Assembly (NCBI GenBank): GCA_036346205.1
Contig: JARFJB010001948.1
Span: forward strand, 616,001-680,000
Reading direction: 5' to 3'
Length of the DNA: 64,000 nucleotides
From: Vesta saturnalis
Taxonomy: Eukaryota; Arthropoda; Insecta; Coleoptera; Lampyridae
Within the stretch, counting starts at the first letter, position 1; the number at the start of each line of letters is the position of its first letter. The translations under genes and the position numbers were made by a program. The notes below the pieces were generated by a model. That model saw nothing but the letters and a program-made list of their open reading frames with translations, was not told the DNA's origin and did not search any database. Of this stretch, positions 22,940 through 33,936 are shown piece by piece.

Positions 22940-24600
22940 TTTAATAGAGTTACTGTACGGTACGGGTGAGTTTTTGAACATATTTTAGACTCAGCGGTTC
23001 TAATTAATAATGGATAAAAACAAGAATCTAACCAGTAAATTTTTGTAATGTGTACAAAAAAAAAAGGCGCGTAAATAACGTTTGGGATTGCTGTAGGTTT
23101 TCTACAAAGAATTACGGCTCTTTAAATCCATACCAGATGTGAATGTTAAAACTCGTAGAATTGTAGAGTGAGCTTAAACCGCAAATACCGCCTTTGTCTT
23201 GAACTCAACAGGTAAACATTTTGTAATGACAATCAATTATAGAAAACTAATAAAATAACAATTTTAACTGGATCGAATCAGCATGTCCAAAGCAATAAAT
23301 CAAATAAACAATAACTATCTATAAGCTCTTTAAATCCGAATATTCCAAAGAAATACGTGTTTGTTATAAACTAAAACGCATTTTAGTGAGCTTAAACCGA
23401 AAGATACCGTCCCTTTGTCGTTAGGAAACTCAGTTTCTGGTAAACATTTTGCAATCCGACAAGTCAATTATAGAAAACTAAGTCAATAAATAAACTGGAT
23501 CGAATTCAGCATTCCAATAGCAAATATAAACATACTAAATTGAATGATCTATCTATAAGTTTTAATCGAAATTCGAAAGAAATACGGTTAGTATCGCTCA
23601 CTAAATAAAACTTTGCAATATTCAGTAGTTAAATGAAAGAAAGGTCAAGTCGTTTAAGGAAAATCTCAGTTTCTACTAAAATTTGGAATCCGACAGTAAA
23701 TGAAAATCAAGTCAATGAAGTACAATGTCCTTTATTGTCAAATTATAACATACTAAGAAACCAGGTAAAGGCTAAAGAATAGTTAGGTATCCTCACCGCA
23801 ATTCATTTAAATATGAAATGAGTTTAAGGAAAATTTAGTTTTACTAAAAGTCCACGTTATCAATTGAAGTACAATAGCGTTTTATTGTCAAATAATGAAA
23901 TCAAGAAACCAGGTAAACGGAATAGTAGTTGCATCAGCAATTGTCAATTGAAAATTTAATAATAAAATTTAAATATAAATAGCGTATTATATGCAATCGA
24001 GTAAACGGTAAATATAATATAAATAAGATAATAAATTAATTTAGAAGTTACTCTAAAAGTTTACTTTTTCGACTGAATTCAAATACCTTCAATTTACTTG
24101 CAAAACAATAAAACAAGAAAGCAGGTAAATTGTAAATTTTTTTTTGTAATATAAATTTAAACATAAAAGATTATTGTACTTTTAGTTAAAGTTAAATAAG
24201 TAGCTTTATTTCGGTGCTTTCAGTTAAATACATGTTAATAAATGTTAAATGACAACTTCTAAATCAATCAAATAAGGGTAAGCGTTTGAACAGGTTTTTA
24301 TACCCAGCGGTTTGAATTAATAATTAACGAAGATAATGATAATCTAACCAGTAAAAGGCTCTTTAGTTGAAATAGGCGCGAAATAACATTTAGGATCGCT
24401 ACAGTATGTACGAAAAATAAGGCTCTATTAAACCCATGTGATTGTTAATACTGTAACTTAAAAAAAGTATAAAGCAAACGTAAACCTTTTGTCTAAGGAG
24501 TGGACCCGAACAGGTATACATTGTTGCAGTAACGATGAATTCATAGAGAACTAATAAATATTTATTTAAGTAACACGGCTCGCGACAATAAAACTGATTT
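22940..24600 (+). repeat. repeated monomers in the 5' region of RTE-like copy A
   Basis: A segment with CTCAGCGGTT, then AATCTAACCAGTAAA, then GGCGCGTAAATAAC or GGCGCGAAATAAC, occurs near 22975-23090 and again near 24285-24390. Partial intermediate copies carry GAGCTTAAACCG..ATACCG near 23170 and 23390. Copy B has two matching monomers near 53870 and 54530. Such 5' monomers often act as promoters in LINEs; that role is inferred. Confidence 0.65.
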
Positions 24601-25089
24601 GATAAATAAATATTAAATGACAGCGAAATAACTATAACTCGAAAAGCTACAAAATAAATAAATAAACAAAAAAAAAAAAATAAATATATAAATAAATAAT
24701 AATTGAATCATTTGGTCGCTAATAAATACCAGCAAGTCCGGTGAAGGGGCGCGGAACCAGGAATCGCGTATAGAGCAGTACGGTTGAAACGCGTGATGTG
24801 ATCGAAGGGCAGGTAAGAAAAAAAAAAAAAGTACATGTATATGTACATTTTGAGATTCATACAGTAAGTATACGATCTATTATTTATATCTAGCTTGTAT
24901 GTCGTGACAGTAGACATAACTGTCCGGTAGTAGGACGATACCGTTAGTAGGGAATGCTACATCGTCCGGGGCACGATTTGGCCAGTAACCGGTCTGCTCG
25001 CTATGATATTACTCAAGAAAACAATACAATTGCCTCGGATCGACCTGGCTACAAGGGGCGGTCAAGGTCGAAACAGACAGGCCCGTTGC

Positions 25090-28021
25090 TGACGACTGTG
25101 CAAGGAATGAATGGCGAGTCGGTACGTGGAATGTTAGAGGTATGCATGGTAAAGAATTTGAAATTGCGAATGTAATGTACGAAAGACACCTTGATATTCT
25201 TGTGTATCGGAGACAAAGCGCAAAGGAAAGGATGCTGTGGAGATGGAGGATGGCAGCCTGGCACTATGGTCAGGAGTTGAGACGGAGGTGCATGGTGCAA
25301 AAGGAGTTGGGGTGATCATAAGTGAAAGAGCGAAAAGATGTGTTAAACAGTACGAATTAGTATCTCCCCGGGTAATATGGGTTAGAATGAAAGTGGAGTT
25401 TCGAAGAATTTTTCTTATTGCATGCTATGCACCGGTGAATGGAGAAAGAGACCAGGAGCGTGAGAACTTCTGGAATGAAGTAGAGAACGTGCTGAACGTA
25501 TGTAAGCCAAACGAAAGAGTGATTATATTGGGGGATATGAACGGATGGGTTCGGAGACCAAAGAACCAATGAGAACGGTGAACACTTGCTGAACATCTGT
25601 GTGGAGAGAAGCCTGTTTGTATCCAATACGTGGTTCAAACATAAAAATGTGCATATGTATACATGGCAAAGAGGTGAATCTAAAAGTAAGATAGACTTGA
25701 TAGTGTATGATGAACGGCTTAGAAACCTGGTGAAAGACACAAAAGTAATGCGCGGAGCGGAGTGTGGATCGGACCACCTTTTGGTGGTATCGAGAGTGTG
25801 TTTAGGGCAAAAGTGGGTCTGGAGAAGGAAAGCAAACGTAGTGCGAACGTCCAGAATTAGGGTTGACAAACTAGTGGATAATGGTGCGAGAATGAAATAC
25901 GTAGATGCTGTGAATAAAGAGTTGAATGTGAATGAAACAGTGTGGAACGAACAAATAAAAGACACTGACGTTGAAAGTGCATGGATAAGCTTGAAAAACT
26001 CTGTTGTCAATTGTGCCGTGCGAATATGTGGAAGAGTCATTGTAGGTACACAGAAAAATGTGCTTGGTAGAATGAGTCGGTAAAAAGGCAGTAAGTAAGA
26101 AAAAGATGCGTACATGGCAATGATTGCTGCAAAAATGAGACTGAGAAGAAACGATTGTATGAGGTGTACAGATTAAGAAACAAAGAAGCGAAGGAGGCAG
26201 TGAGAATAAGTAAAGAGGAAGTGATGGCTGTAGAAGGAGAGAAAATGCAGAATGATTTTGAGGAAACAAAAACTCTTCTGGAAATGGGTCAAAATACAAA
26301 ACGTGGCCCAAAACAGAACGCTGCAGGAGTGATGAATGATAGAAACGAAATAGTATGGGACGATTGTGAAGTGAGGAAATGCTGGCAAGAATATTTCGGA
26401 AACCTGTACAGTAGTGAGGAAAGTAAGACTGAAGGGTTAAATGAGGAGAATATAGAAGAAATGATGAATGAAACTGAGAAGGATATTGGAATAAATGAGG
26501 TAGAGAAAACGGTAGGAAGGTTGAAAAACGGCAAGGAGCAGGCGTAGATGAAATCACTGGTGAGATGCTCAAGTATGGTGGTGCAAAGCTTATACGAAGA
26601 TTGCGTGAATTATTCAATGTATGCCTTATGTGTGGAAAAGTGCCGAGTGATTGGAAGAGCGCGATCATTGTACCATTGTATAAAGGTAAGGGAACAAGAG
26701 TGATTGTAAGAACTACAGAGGAATAAGCTTGCTCAGCGTACCTGGTAAAGTTTTGGAAGAATACTGATTGATAGAGTACGAGAAACTACACAATCTAAGA
26801 TGTGGGATGTGCAAGGTGGATTCATGCCAGGGAGAGGATGTGTCGATCAGATGGTTGGTCTCCAGCAGGTGATCGAAAAGTGTTTAAAGGTAAAAAAGAA
26901 GTTGTACTGTGCGTTTGTAGATCTGGAGAAAGCATATGACAGAGTTAATAGAGAGAAGATGTGGGAAATATTAAATGAATATGGCGTAAATAAAGGTCTA
27001 ATAAATGGAATAAGGGCAGTATACAACGGTAGTCGGGCATGTGTTAGGGTGAGAGGAGGTGTGAGTGAATACTTTAATATTGAGCAAGGAGTGCGACAAG
27101 GCTGTGTGATGTCACCGTGGTTGTTCAATATATACATGGATAAATGTCTTAGACAAGCATGTAACGATACAAATGGTGTAATGGTTGGTGACGTAAATGT
27201 ACGACTCCTGGTATATGCAGATGACACAGTCTTATTAAGTGACAGTGCGGATGAGCTGCAAACCGCTCTGAGGAAGTTTGATACAGTCTGTGTGAGCATG
27301 GACCTAAAGGTAAACGTGAACAAAACTAAGATTGTGGTGTTCAATCGGGAAGGTGGAAAGGGAGGTAGAGTATTTACTCTGCAAGATGAAATAGTGGAGC
27401 AAGTGGACGAGCTTATATCTCGGTAGAATGTTTACTGCAGATGGTACAATTGAGAGCGAGATTGGACGAAGGGTCAATGCTGGAAGGAAAGTGATTGGAA
27501 GTATGTGGACGATAATGAGAAATGAAAGCATGAGTCTAGCTGCGAAACGAGCAATCTATAATGGCGTATTCGTCCCGTCAGTACTGTATGGAAGTGAGAC
27601 ATGGGTATGTCAAAAAAGCACGAAAGAAAATAAATGCCGTGGGTATGAGATTTCTGAGAAGCGCATGTGGTAAAACGAGACGGGACAAGATAAAAATGAA
27701 TGCATAATGAAGGAGTGTGGTGAGGAAAAGGCTATGATGGATAGATATAAAAGTTGTACATTACGTTGGTTTGGTCACATTGAGAGAATGAACAACGCAA
27801 GATTAACGAAACAAATATATGTGGGTGAGGTTAGGGGAAAGGCCGGGTCTGGTAGGCCGCGTAAAACTTGGCTGAATGTAGTAGAATCTATGATAAAGGA
27901 AAGAAAGATAAGGAGTTTTAAAAACAAAAGGGCATGTCAGAGACTATGTATGAATCTTGCGGAAGCTAGGGAGGTATGCGGAGATAGGAAAGCATGGAGA
28001 AAGATTGTGAATGAAAAATAA
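25090..28021 (+). pseudogene. RTE-like ORF: AP endonuclease, reverse transcriptase, C-terminal domain
   Basis: The frame is broken into pieces but in full order. Endonuclease: RGMHGKEFEIANVMYERHLD, then GVGVIISERAKRCV, ACYAPVNGERD, VIILGDMNGWV, a small break, then TWFKHKNVHMYTWQRGESKS, KIDLIVYDERL and GSDHLLVVSRV. RT: EMLKYGGAKLIRRLRELFNV, VPSDWKSAIIVPLYKGKG, QGGFMPGRGCVDQMVGLQQV, AFVDLEKAYDRVNREKMWEI, GVRQGCVMSPWLFNIYMD and the catalytic VYADDTVLLSD (about 27210). C-terminal: LRWFGHIERMNNARLTKQIY and GRPRKTWLNVVESMIKERK, ending at 28021 close to the tail. The GVRQGC..SPWLFN box and the RWFGH..RM end resemble the RTE group; I rate the clade call as moderate. Breaks near 25570, 26083, 26545, 26700 and 27425 inactivate it. 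Confidence 0.8.
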
Positions 28022-28102
28022 ATAAGAGGCAGGGATTGTTTTGCCTACCCCGCAAGGGAATGGCGTGAAGGTTAAGTAAGTAAGTAAGTAAGTGAAGTAA
28101 TT

Positions 28103-28721
28103 ATTAAGTTCAACGAACATAAGGTAACCTACCAAAAATTCCTGCCCAAACGTTTAACTTTTCAGGGTATTGTTTGTTATTCTCGGATTACTATCGCTCC
28201 AGTATCTATAATTATGTCGATTAATATTTCCCTTTAAGAAGAAAACACTCTCATCGGAGAAACAAATTTTGCATAGTAAGTTCTGGCTATCCATCAAACG
28301 TTGAGTCATAGTGTCGCAGAATTCCAGTCGGTGATCATCGTCATTTTCATTGAGTTCATATTCAAGATAGATTATGTATGGATGAAATTTTTGTGATTTT
28401 AATGTTTAACACACCGATGACTGGGACATTCCAGTATCAGGTGATGATTGACGAGTACTTTACTCTGGGATTTAGTGCCACATGATCCAATACAGCAATT
28501 GTCTTCATTCCTGGTACGTTGTTGGTATTAATTACTGAACCAGTTTGGGTGAATCTGTTTACCAATTTTGAAATGTACGTATGAGATGTATTTCTTTATG
28601 GATGTCTATTATTAAATATTCTAGCAGCAGTAATATCAGAACGATTAATCGCATAACCAAGAGAAATAATTTCTATCCTTTCTTGTAAAGTGTAGATCAT
28701 ACCTGTAGAATTTAGTGACAT
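28103..28721 (-). pseudogene. M4 transposase N-terminal exon
   Basis: ATG at 28721 begins MSLNSTGMIYTLQERIEIIS, followed by YAINRSDITAARIFNNRHP and TYISKLVNRFTQTGSV, a mariner-type helix-turn-helix domain. After frame breaks, LEFCDTMTQRLMDSQNLLCK and ICFSDESVFFLKGNINRHNY carry the first catalytic Asp, and LNVWAGIFG ends at 28133. A splice donor GTAGGT follows at 28132. The next exon continues across the LINE at 22790 with NKIIGPFF. At least three stops or frameshifts are present. Confidence 0.7.
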
Positions 28722-29071
28722 TATTTACTTAAACACATTAATCGTTGTCAAGGTTTCCAAAGCATGCTGACCGAAACCGATTATTATAAGCAATTAAGAT
28801 TTCGTTAGAAATTCACTAGTAAAAAAACAAAAGTGTGGCGTATTCCCCAAGACAATCGCTTTCCAATAATGGGTCACAAGTGGGGTATTGTCATTTAATA
28901 TTTTTAAATGAACCCCCCCCCCCCCCCTGACTAATAACAAATGAGAATGGCGCTTACGTGAAAATTTGTCCCCCTTAAAACAAAAATCGACCAATCCCGG
29001 CTTTTTTCAGTAAAATCAATTATGTAGCAGTTAATCGAATATGCGAATATGAAACTTGTCGCTAACTCACG

Positions 29072-29072
<1 letters not shown>
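28722..29072. other. unassigned interval with a poly-C run
   Basis: About 15 consecutive C bases lie at 28913-28927. The rest may contain the 5' end of mariner M4, but no inverted end was recognised. Confidence 0.4.

Positions 29073-29137
<65 letters not shown>
29073..29137. repeat. (TA)n microsatellite
   Basis: About 32 TA units lie directly left of the fold-back element carrying M3. Confidence 0.95.
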
Positions 29138-29140
<3 letters not shown>

Positions 29141-29225
29141 TTCAGCCATGGCTGATTTCTGAAAGTTTGTATCTGGACTAAGTGATTCAAATTCTATTTA
29201 AGGAAAATATTTTCATGATGACTAC

Positions 29226-29246
29226 ACTTCCGGTTATACCGGAAGT
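29226..29246. promoter_or_regulatory. paired inverted ACTTCCGGT sites, left outer arm
   Basis: Two perfect ACTTCCGGT half-sites face each other across a 3-bp spacer. The identical structure lies in the right arm at 31559-31579 and in M1 at 19871-19891. Confidence 0.4.
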
Positions 29247-29523
29247 AGCCATCAACTTTGTTATTTTAAATTGAATCGTACCCTTTTTATGGCATATTCG
29301 AATTGTACTCGCCATTTTAGCAGAAATTTTATCAATGTTCCCTATACTTAAATTTAATAGTTTTTGAGATTTAAATTTTTTTTCGAAAATTATTGGTTGA
29401 ACACTATGACATTTGACAATGCCTACTGGGGTCATTTTTAGTACGAAGCAAGTAATATTGACGTTAAGCATAGGGGTATCCTTAAGCTTTACGCTGATGC
29501 TTCCGGTACTGTCGAATTATCTA

Positions 29524-31281
29524 CAGGGTGTTCAAAATGTGACTTCCATCTTTTGAAAATTAAAACCATCAAAACTTAACTTTTTCAAATACAATGCCCA
29601 ATATTTTCTTCCTTTAAAGGATGCAGAATAAAATTCTGCATTGATTTGTATTAGCATTCCCTATACCTATCTTCAACAGTTTTTCAGTTATTCAGGTATT
29701 TTTAAAATCTCGTCCGAAATTTAGAAAAATTAATTCGATTTCTCCACGGCCGAAGCCTACTACAGATGCAGAAATCAATTACATTAATGTAGTTTATCAA
29801 AGCAAACAGAACTGTTAAATTTCGTCAACAAATAAGATGAGAATAAAAGTAATATGCAAATAATAACTATTAATATTATTGAAAGTAAGAAAAACAATTC
29901 AAAATTTTATAAATGTTCTATGTGGCCTCCATTTTCTTGAAGACAACCTAAAAGTCTTGACTGAACTTCTTTCGTGCAAGCTTTTTTTCACGTGATGACG
30001 ATTTAACTGGCGAAATGCCGTCGTTACTCTTAAGCCTAGGTCTTCTCTTGTGTGAACTGGAGTGGCGTATACTTGATTCTTGACTTCGCCCCACACGTAG
30101 AAGTCGAGTGGAGTCAGATCGGGAGATCGGGGAGGCCACCGCCATGGTCCGTTTCGACCGATCCACTGATCACCAAACATAGTGGTGAGCTCTTGATCAA
30201 CGTCACGCGATGAATGTGCAGGAGCTCCGTCCATTTGATACCAGCAGCATTGTAAAATATTAAGAGGCAGATTTTCTAAAAATTCTGAGACATCCGTTCT
30301 CAGAATCTCCAAATATTTTATACTTGTCAAATTTTCATCATAAATTTGAAAAGAGACACGACCATTCATTACAAGACAAAACACGGTAAAACTAAATGTG
30401 TTTTGAAAATTTGATTCTCGCTTGAAATGTGGGTTTTACGACGCCCAATAGTGCCAATTACGTCGATTAACAATTCCTTCTCTGGTAAATTTTGCTTCGT
30501 CCGTCCAAATTATTTTTCGTAAAAACAGCGGGTCTTCCTGAATTCTGATTAACATTTGCTCACAAAATTCCACTCGCTTGAAATTATCGCCTGGATGACG
30601 TGCTTGAACCAAGGTAAACGAATAATCATGCATTTTATGCTTCTTTAAGATGTATTGCATGGAATAGTAAGACAGGCCCAAATCTTCTGCAGCAGATCGT
30701 ATCGAGCCGTAGGGATAGTTATTAAAATATGCTAGGACATTAACTTCATTAGCTTCTTCGCCAGTATTAGGCTTTGATCGTGTTCTGGCAGCTTTCTCTG
30801 TTCCATACCGTAAAAAATTTGAGTCTATTCGCTTAAATTTGTGCTTGTTTATTGGTGTTAAATGAGGATATCGGTCATTAAACAAACGGCAAGTTCTGCT
30901 AATAATCTTATCACATTCTCCATGAATATAAAATAAGTTCAAAATATCCCTGTTTGAATACTTCCCATTTTCCATTTTGATAAACCGAACACAGAAACAC
31001 AACAAAATGTATTGACAGTTACTAACAACAAACTTAGCTGTGGTTTCCATGGCTATCCATTGAAAAATCAGGTAAATCGTTTTGAATTTCAGAAGAAATC
31101 AACAAATACCTCAATATGAGAAAAACTGTTGAAGATAGGTATAGGGAATGCTAATACAAATCAATGCAGAATTTTATTCTGCATCCGTTAAAGGAAGAAA
31201 ATATTGGGCATTGTATTTCAAAAAGTTAAGTTTTGATGGTTTTTATTTTCAAAAGATGGAAGTCACATTTTGAACACTCTG
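29524..31281 (-). mobile_element. mariner-like element M3 (inner element)
   Basis: The ends are CAGGGTGTTC at 29524 and its inverted form GAACACTCTG to 31281 (one mismatch), each bordered by TA (29522-29523 and 31282-31283). The inner inverted repeats are about 170 bp (29524-29695 and 31115-31281). The transposase is nearly intact. Confidence 0.88.
29899..30975 (-). pseudogene. Tc1/mariner-like transposase of M3, one in-frame stop
   Basis: The enzyme would bind the inverted ends and insert at TA by cut-and-paste. ATG 30975 begins MENGKYSNRDILNLFYIHGE. A helix-turn-helix region includes SIRSAAEDLGLSYYSMQYIL. The DDE core shows IIWTDEAKFTREG (first Asp), WYQMDGAPAHSSRDV (second) and RWPPRSPDLTPLDFYVWG (third). 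The last two Asp are separated by 41 residues, unlike the 34 of classic mariners. The C-terminal part includes NQVYATPVHTREDL, and the stop codon is at 29899-29901. The 358-codon frame is open throughout except for TAA at 30436-30438, between HYWAS and NPHF. A single base change or one sequencing error would explain it. Confidence 0.9.
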
Positions 31282-31558
31282 TAGATAATTCGGCAGTACC
31301 GGAAGCATCAGCGTAAAGCTTAAGAATACCCCTATGCATAACGTCAATATTACTTGCTTCGTACTAAAAATGGCGCCAGTAGGCGTTGTCAAATGTCATA
31401 GTGTTCAACCAATACTTTTCGAAAAAAAATTTAAATCTCAAAAACTATTAAATTTAAGTATAGGAAACATTGATAAAATTTCTACTTAAATGGCGAGTAC
31501 AATTCGAATATGCCATAAAAATGGTACGATTCCATTTAAAATAACAAAGTTGATGGCT

Positions 31559-31579
31559 ACTTCCGGTATAACCGGAAGT
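31559..31579. promoter_or_regulatory. paired inverted ACTTCCGGT sites, right outer arm
   Basis: This is the inverted partner of 29226-29246, with both half-sites intact. Confidence 0.4.
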
Positions 31580-31703
31580 GTAGTCATCATGAAAATATTT
31601 TCCTTAAATAGAATATGAATCACTTAGTCCAGATACAAACTTTCAGAAATCAGACATGGCTGGAACTCCTAATACTTCTAATGAATGGTTTCGACCAATC
31701 ACC

Positions 31704-31705
<2 letters not shown>

Positions 31706-31761
<56 letters not shown>
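31706..31761. repeat. (TA)n microsatellite
   Basis: About 28 TA units abut the CACCCTG end of the fold-back element. Confidence 0.95.
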
Positions 31762-31764
<3 letters not shown>

Positions 31765-33237
31765 CACATTAATAGTTTCCGATCACCTTCGGAAGATATA
31801 AATTATGTATTTTGTTTAATATTGTTCATCATATCCATTTGGAAAAGGTAAAGCCTGTTCTGGTAGCATAATTTGCTTCAGTTCTAAAATAAAAGAAAAT
31901 AGTATGTATTAGATAGCATGTCGATGAAATAAATTGTATGATGAAAGTTAACGATAAAGATAATGTTAGAAAGATTCATATAATTTATGAAATTATGAAG
32001 AATAATAGTGAACAATTAGTGTAAAAGTAACTTACAGTTGTGTTAAATGGTATAATTATCATATCAAAGTAGTTTAAAAGCAAAATAGGGCAAATTGGGT
32101 ATCGTTTTAAAGGAAATTTTATGTAGAATTTAATGATTATAACATTTTTAAGATGTATCCTTGTATAACGAAGATATTTGTAAAATTAATAAATTATAAA
32201 TTTTAGAAATATGATCAACCAATCAGAATTAAGTTCAGGTTTGTTTGTATTGTGTATAACGTCCAATCAAAATTGGTGTTTTAGAAAAAAATGATACTAC
32301 ATTTGAAAATTTTCTTGAGACTCTCTTATTAATCTTGAAAGTGAAAGTATGTTACTTTTGCTTAGAAGATGTAATAAAAATTTAAGATTGGTAAGTTTTT
32401 CATAACCTAATTCATATAAAAACAAAACATATTCGCAAAAAGTACTTAAAGCAAAAGTGAGGTTAGAGCAATTAATAATAAGTGAATTGTTAAATTCATA
32501 TTTCTAAGAATTATGAAATATTCTTATTATTATTTTTTAATATAAACAAAATTAATTAATCGAGCTTATTAATTTCATTGAAATTAGAAAAGTTTTAATA
32601 AATTAAAATTGTATGCAGATAACTATTGCATTTAAATTAGGCAATATTAAAATAAAGTGCTTATGGAAAAAGTTAATAAGTAACGTACCTGAAGAAGTTC
32701 ATGGTCGATAGAAAATCACTGTTGTTCAGCATACTTCGTGGCATCCACAATACAGCTGATTTGGAGAACGGGAATTCAACAATTGGAGATTGCCGCAGGA
32801 AAAGGAAGATTAATAAAGCTGTAAGTTATATGAATTTGACATTATCAATCTAGGTTACGTTTATGAATTATGCGTATCATCGATGTTTACATGTGTGAAG
32901 AATTTGAACAAATTAGATACCAGTCAGCGAATACGAACGAAAATCATTAAGTATATAATAATATTACTTCAGTTTTAAAAAAAATCAAATTATACTTACA
33001 GTCACAGTAATTTATTTTGTTGTTCAGCCATGAAACATACAATGCACATTTTCAATATCATTAGTTACAAACAGATATCCGCATGCGCGCAATGTGTTGT
33101 ATAATTGCTTATAATACAAGATGTTTGAATAAAATAATTTAATTGCAAGACAGTAATTGAGTTATCTTATAAAAATTTTAATATGAATGTTTTATTTAAT
33201 ATTATCACAAAACTAATTCATCAAATCCTATCCCTGA

Positions 33238-33238
<1 letters not shown>
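31762..33238. other. AT-rich interval without recognisable gene
   Basis: Only short chance frames are present. No inverted ends, splice-bounded exons or RNA genes were recognised in this 1.5-kb stretch. Confidence 0.4.

Positions 33239-33302
<64 letters not shown>
33239..33302. repeat. (TA)n microsatellite
   Basis: About 32 TA units lie 50 bp left of the mitochondrial insert. Confidence 0.95.
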
Positions 33303-33305
<3 letters not shown>

Positions 33306-33354
33306 CCACCCTGTGCAAGGCAGTAACCCAATCTGTGATAAAATTCAGTTCCGG

Positions 33355-33605
33355 GGAGTAATTGCACTTCTCATATCAATTATAATTTTATCTATTATAC
33401 CAATATTAAAAAAAAAATACAAAGAAACTCATTTTATCCAATAAATAAAATCTTAATTTGATCATTTTTAGTAATCATTTTAATATTAACATGAATTGGA
33501 GCTAAACCAGTTAAAGATCCATTTATTTTAACAGGATAAATTTTAACTTCATTATACTTTTTATTTTTTTCCAATTACACACTTAATATCAAAACTATGA
33601 GATAA
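33355..33605 (+). pseudogene. CYTB: cytochrome b C-terminal fragment (mitochondrial origin)
   Basis: Cytochrome b is the membrane subunit of respiratory complex III. The first piece reads GVIALLISIIILSIIPILKK, then a frameshift occurs around the A-run at 33408-33417. The next piece reads FYPINKILIWSFLVIILILT, then WIGAKPVKDPFILTG, matching the conserved FYP.N...W and WIGA.PVEDP.I.TGQ end of insect cytochrome b. Two Trp are TGA codons, proof of mitochondrial code. The expected Gln after ILTG is TAA (nonsense in either code). The native stop TAA is at 33603-33605, 15 bp before the tRNA. Confidence 0.93.
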
Positions 33606-33620
33606 AATTATACTTAATTA

Positions 33621-33687
33621 AGTTAGTGAACTTGCTTAAGTATATATTTTGAAAATATAATAAAGAGCTTATATGCTCTATTAACTT
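33621..33687 (+). pseudogene. trnS2: mitochondrial tRNA-Ser(UCN) copy
   Basis: A cloverleaf can be drawn. The acceptor stem pairs AGTTAGT with ATTAACT, the D arm is CTTG..TAAG, the anticodon stem is TATAT/ATATA around TTTGAAA with anticodon TGA, and the T arm is AGAGC..GCTCT. Size and sequence match insect mitochondrial tRNA-Ser(UCN), and it lies where expected after cytochrome b. It is not expected to function in the nucleus. Confidence 0.88.
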
Positions 33688-33931
33688 TACTATAATTAAT
33701 TAACTAAATAATTTGGACAAAAATATACAATTCGGGAGTTACAAAAACAGTGACTTTCAACTCTAGTTGACAGTATCAATTAAGTGTGTCATTGATACAA
33801 GCCTATTCAAAAGACGCATGTATGCCATCAGCGCTTTCAGTTGGTTGTGTATTCTATCTCACTTAGCACGTGAACTGATTGTACTGTCTCTGTTTTACTT
33901 ATTATAAGTCAGACCCGCGATAATATTTTTC

Positions 33932-33936
<5 letters not shown>

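Larger units (their letters stand above)
22837..28092 (+). mobile_element. RTE-like non-LTR retrotransposon, copy A
   Basis: The insertion is bounded by a 10-bp duplication, TGAAGTAATT, at 22827-22836 and 28093-28102. The 3' end is a short tandem tail (AAGT)n at about 28070-28092, as is usual for RTE-clade LINEs. It has a long 5' region with internal repeats (22840-25000), one ORF with endonuclease, RT and C-terminal domain, and a 3' UTR. It sits in the intron of mariner M4. Confidence 0.85.
22343..28721 (-). mobile_element. mariner-like element M4, split by an RTE-like insertion
   Basis: Transposase exons on the minus strand lie on both sides of the LINE at 22837-28092. The left part begins CAGGCTGGTTCATCACG right after (CA)n and shares CTTATAAACATATGTCCGG with the M2 inverted repeats (CCTATAAACATAGGTCCG). 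The right boundary was not resolved and may extend past 28721. Confidence 0.65.
29139..31705. mobile_element. fold-back element with a mariner (M3) at its centre
   Basis: The outer left arm (29143-29521) and outer right arm (31284-31705) are long inverted copies; both contain the paired ACTTCCGGT motif. The right terminus is CACCCTG next to TA; the left terminus has lost about 45 bp of the arm. The mariner lies between the arms, flanked by TA. Removing it and one TA leaves GAATTATC-TA-GATAATTC, a palindrome whose centre is the TA target. See the inner element entry. Confidence 0.85.
33353..33740 (+). other. nuclear mitochondrial DNA insert (numt)
   Basis: The end of cytochrome b, then tRNA-Ser(UCN), then a TTACTATAATTAATTAA segment resembling the mTERF-binding TACTA spacer before nad1, occur in the ancestral insect order. 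Cytochrome b reads through only with TGA as Trp. It carries a frameshift and a nonsense change, so it is a pseudogene copy in the nucleus. The exact right end is uncertain. Confidence 0.9.

Noticed and set aside
25357..27344. Long minus-strand frames (252, 265 and 165 codons)
   Set aside because: They lie antisense to the RTE-like endonuclease and RT, whose domain motifs are on the plus strand.
33621..33687. Functional nuclear tRNA gene
   Set aside because: The structure and neighbours are mitochondrial (tRNA-Ser UCN after cytochrome b); it is part of a numt.
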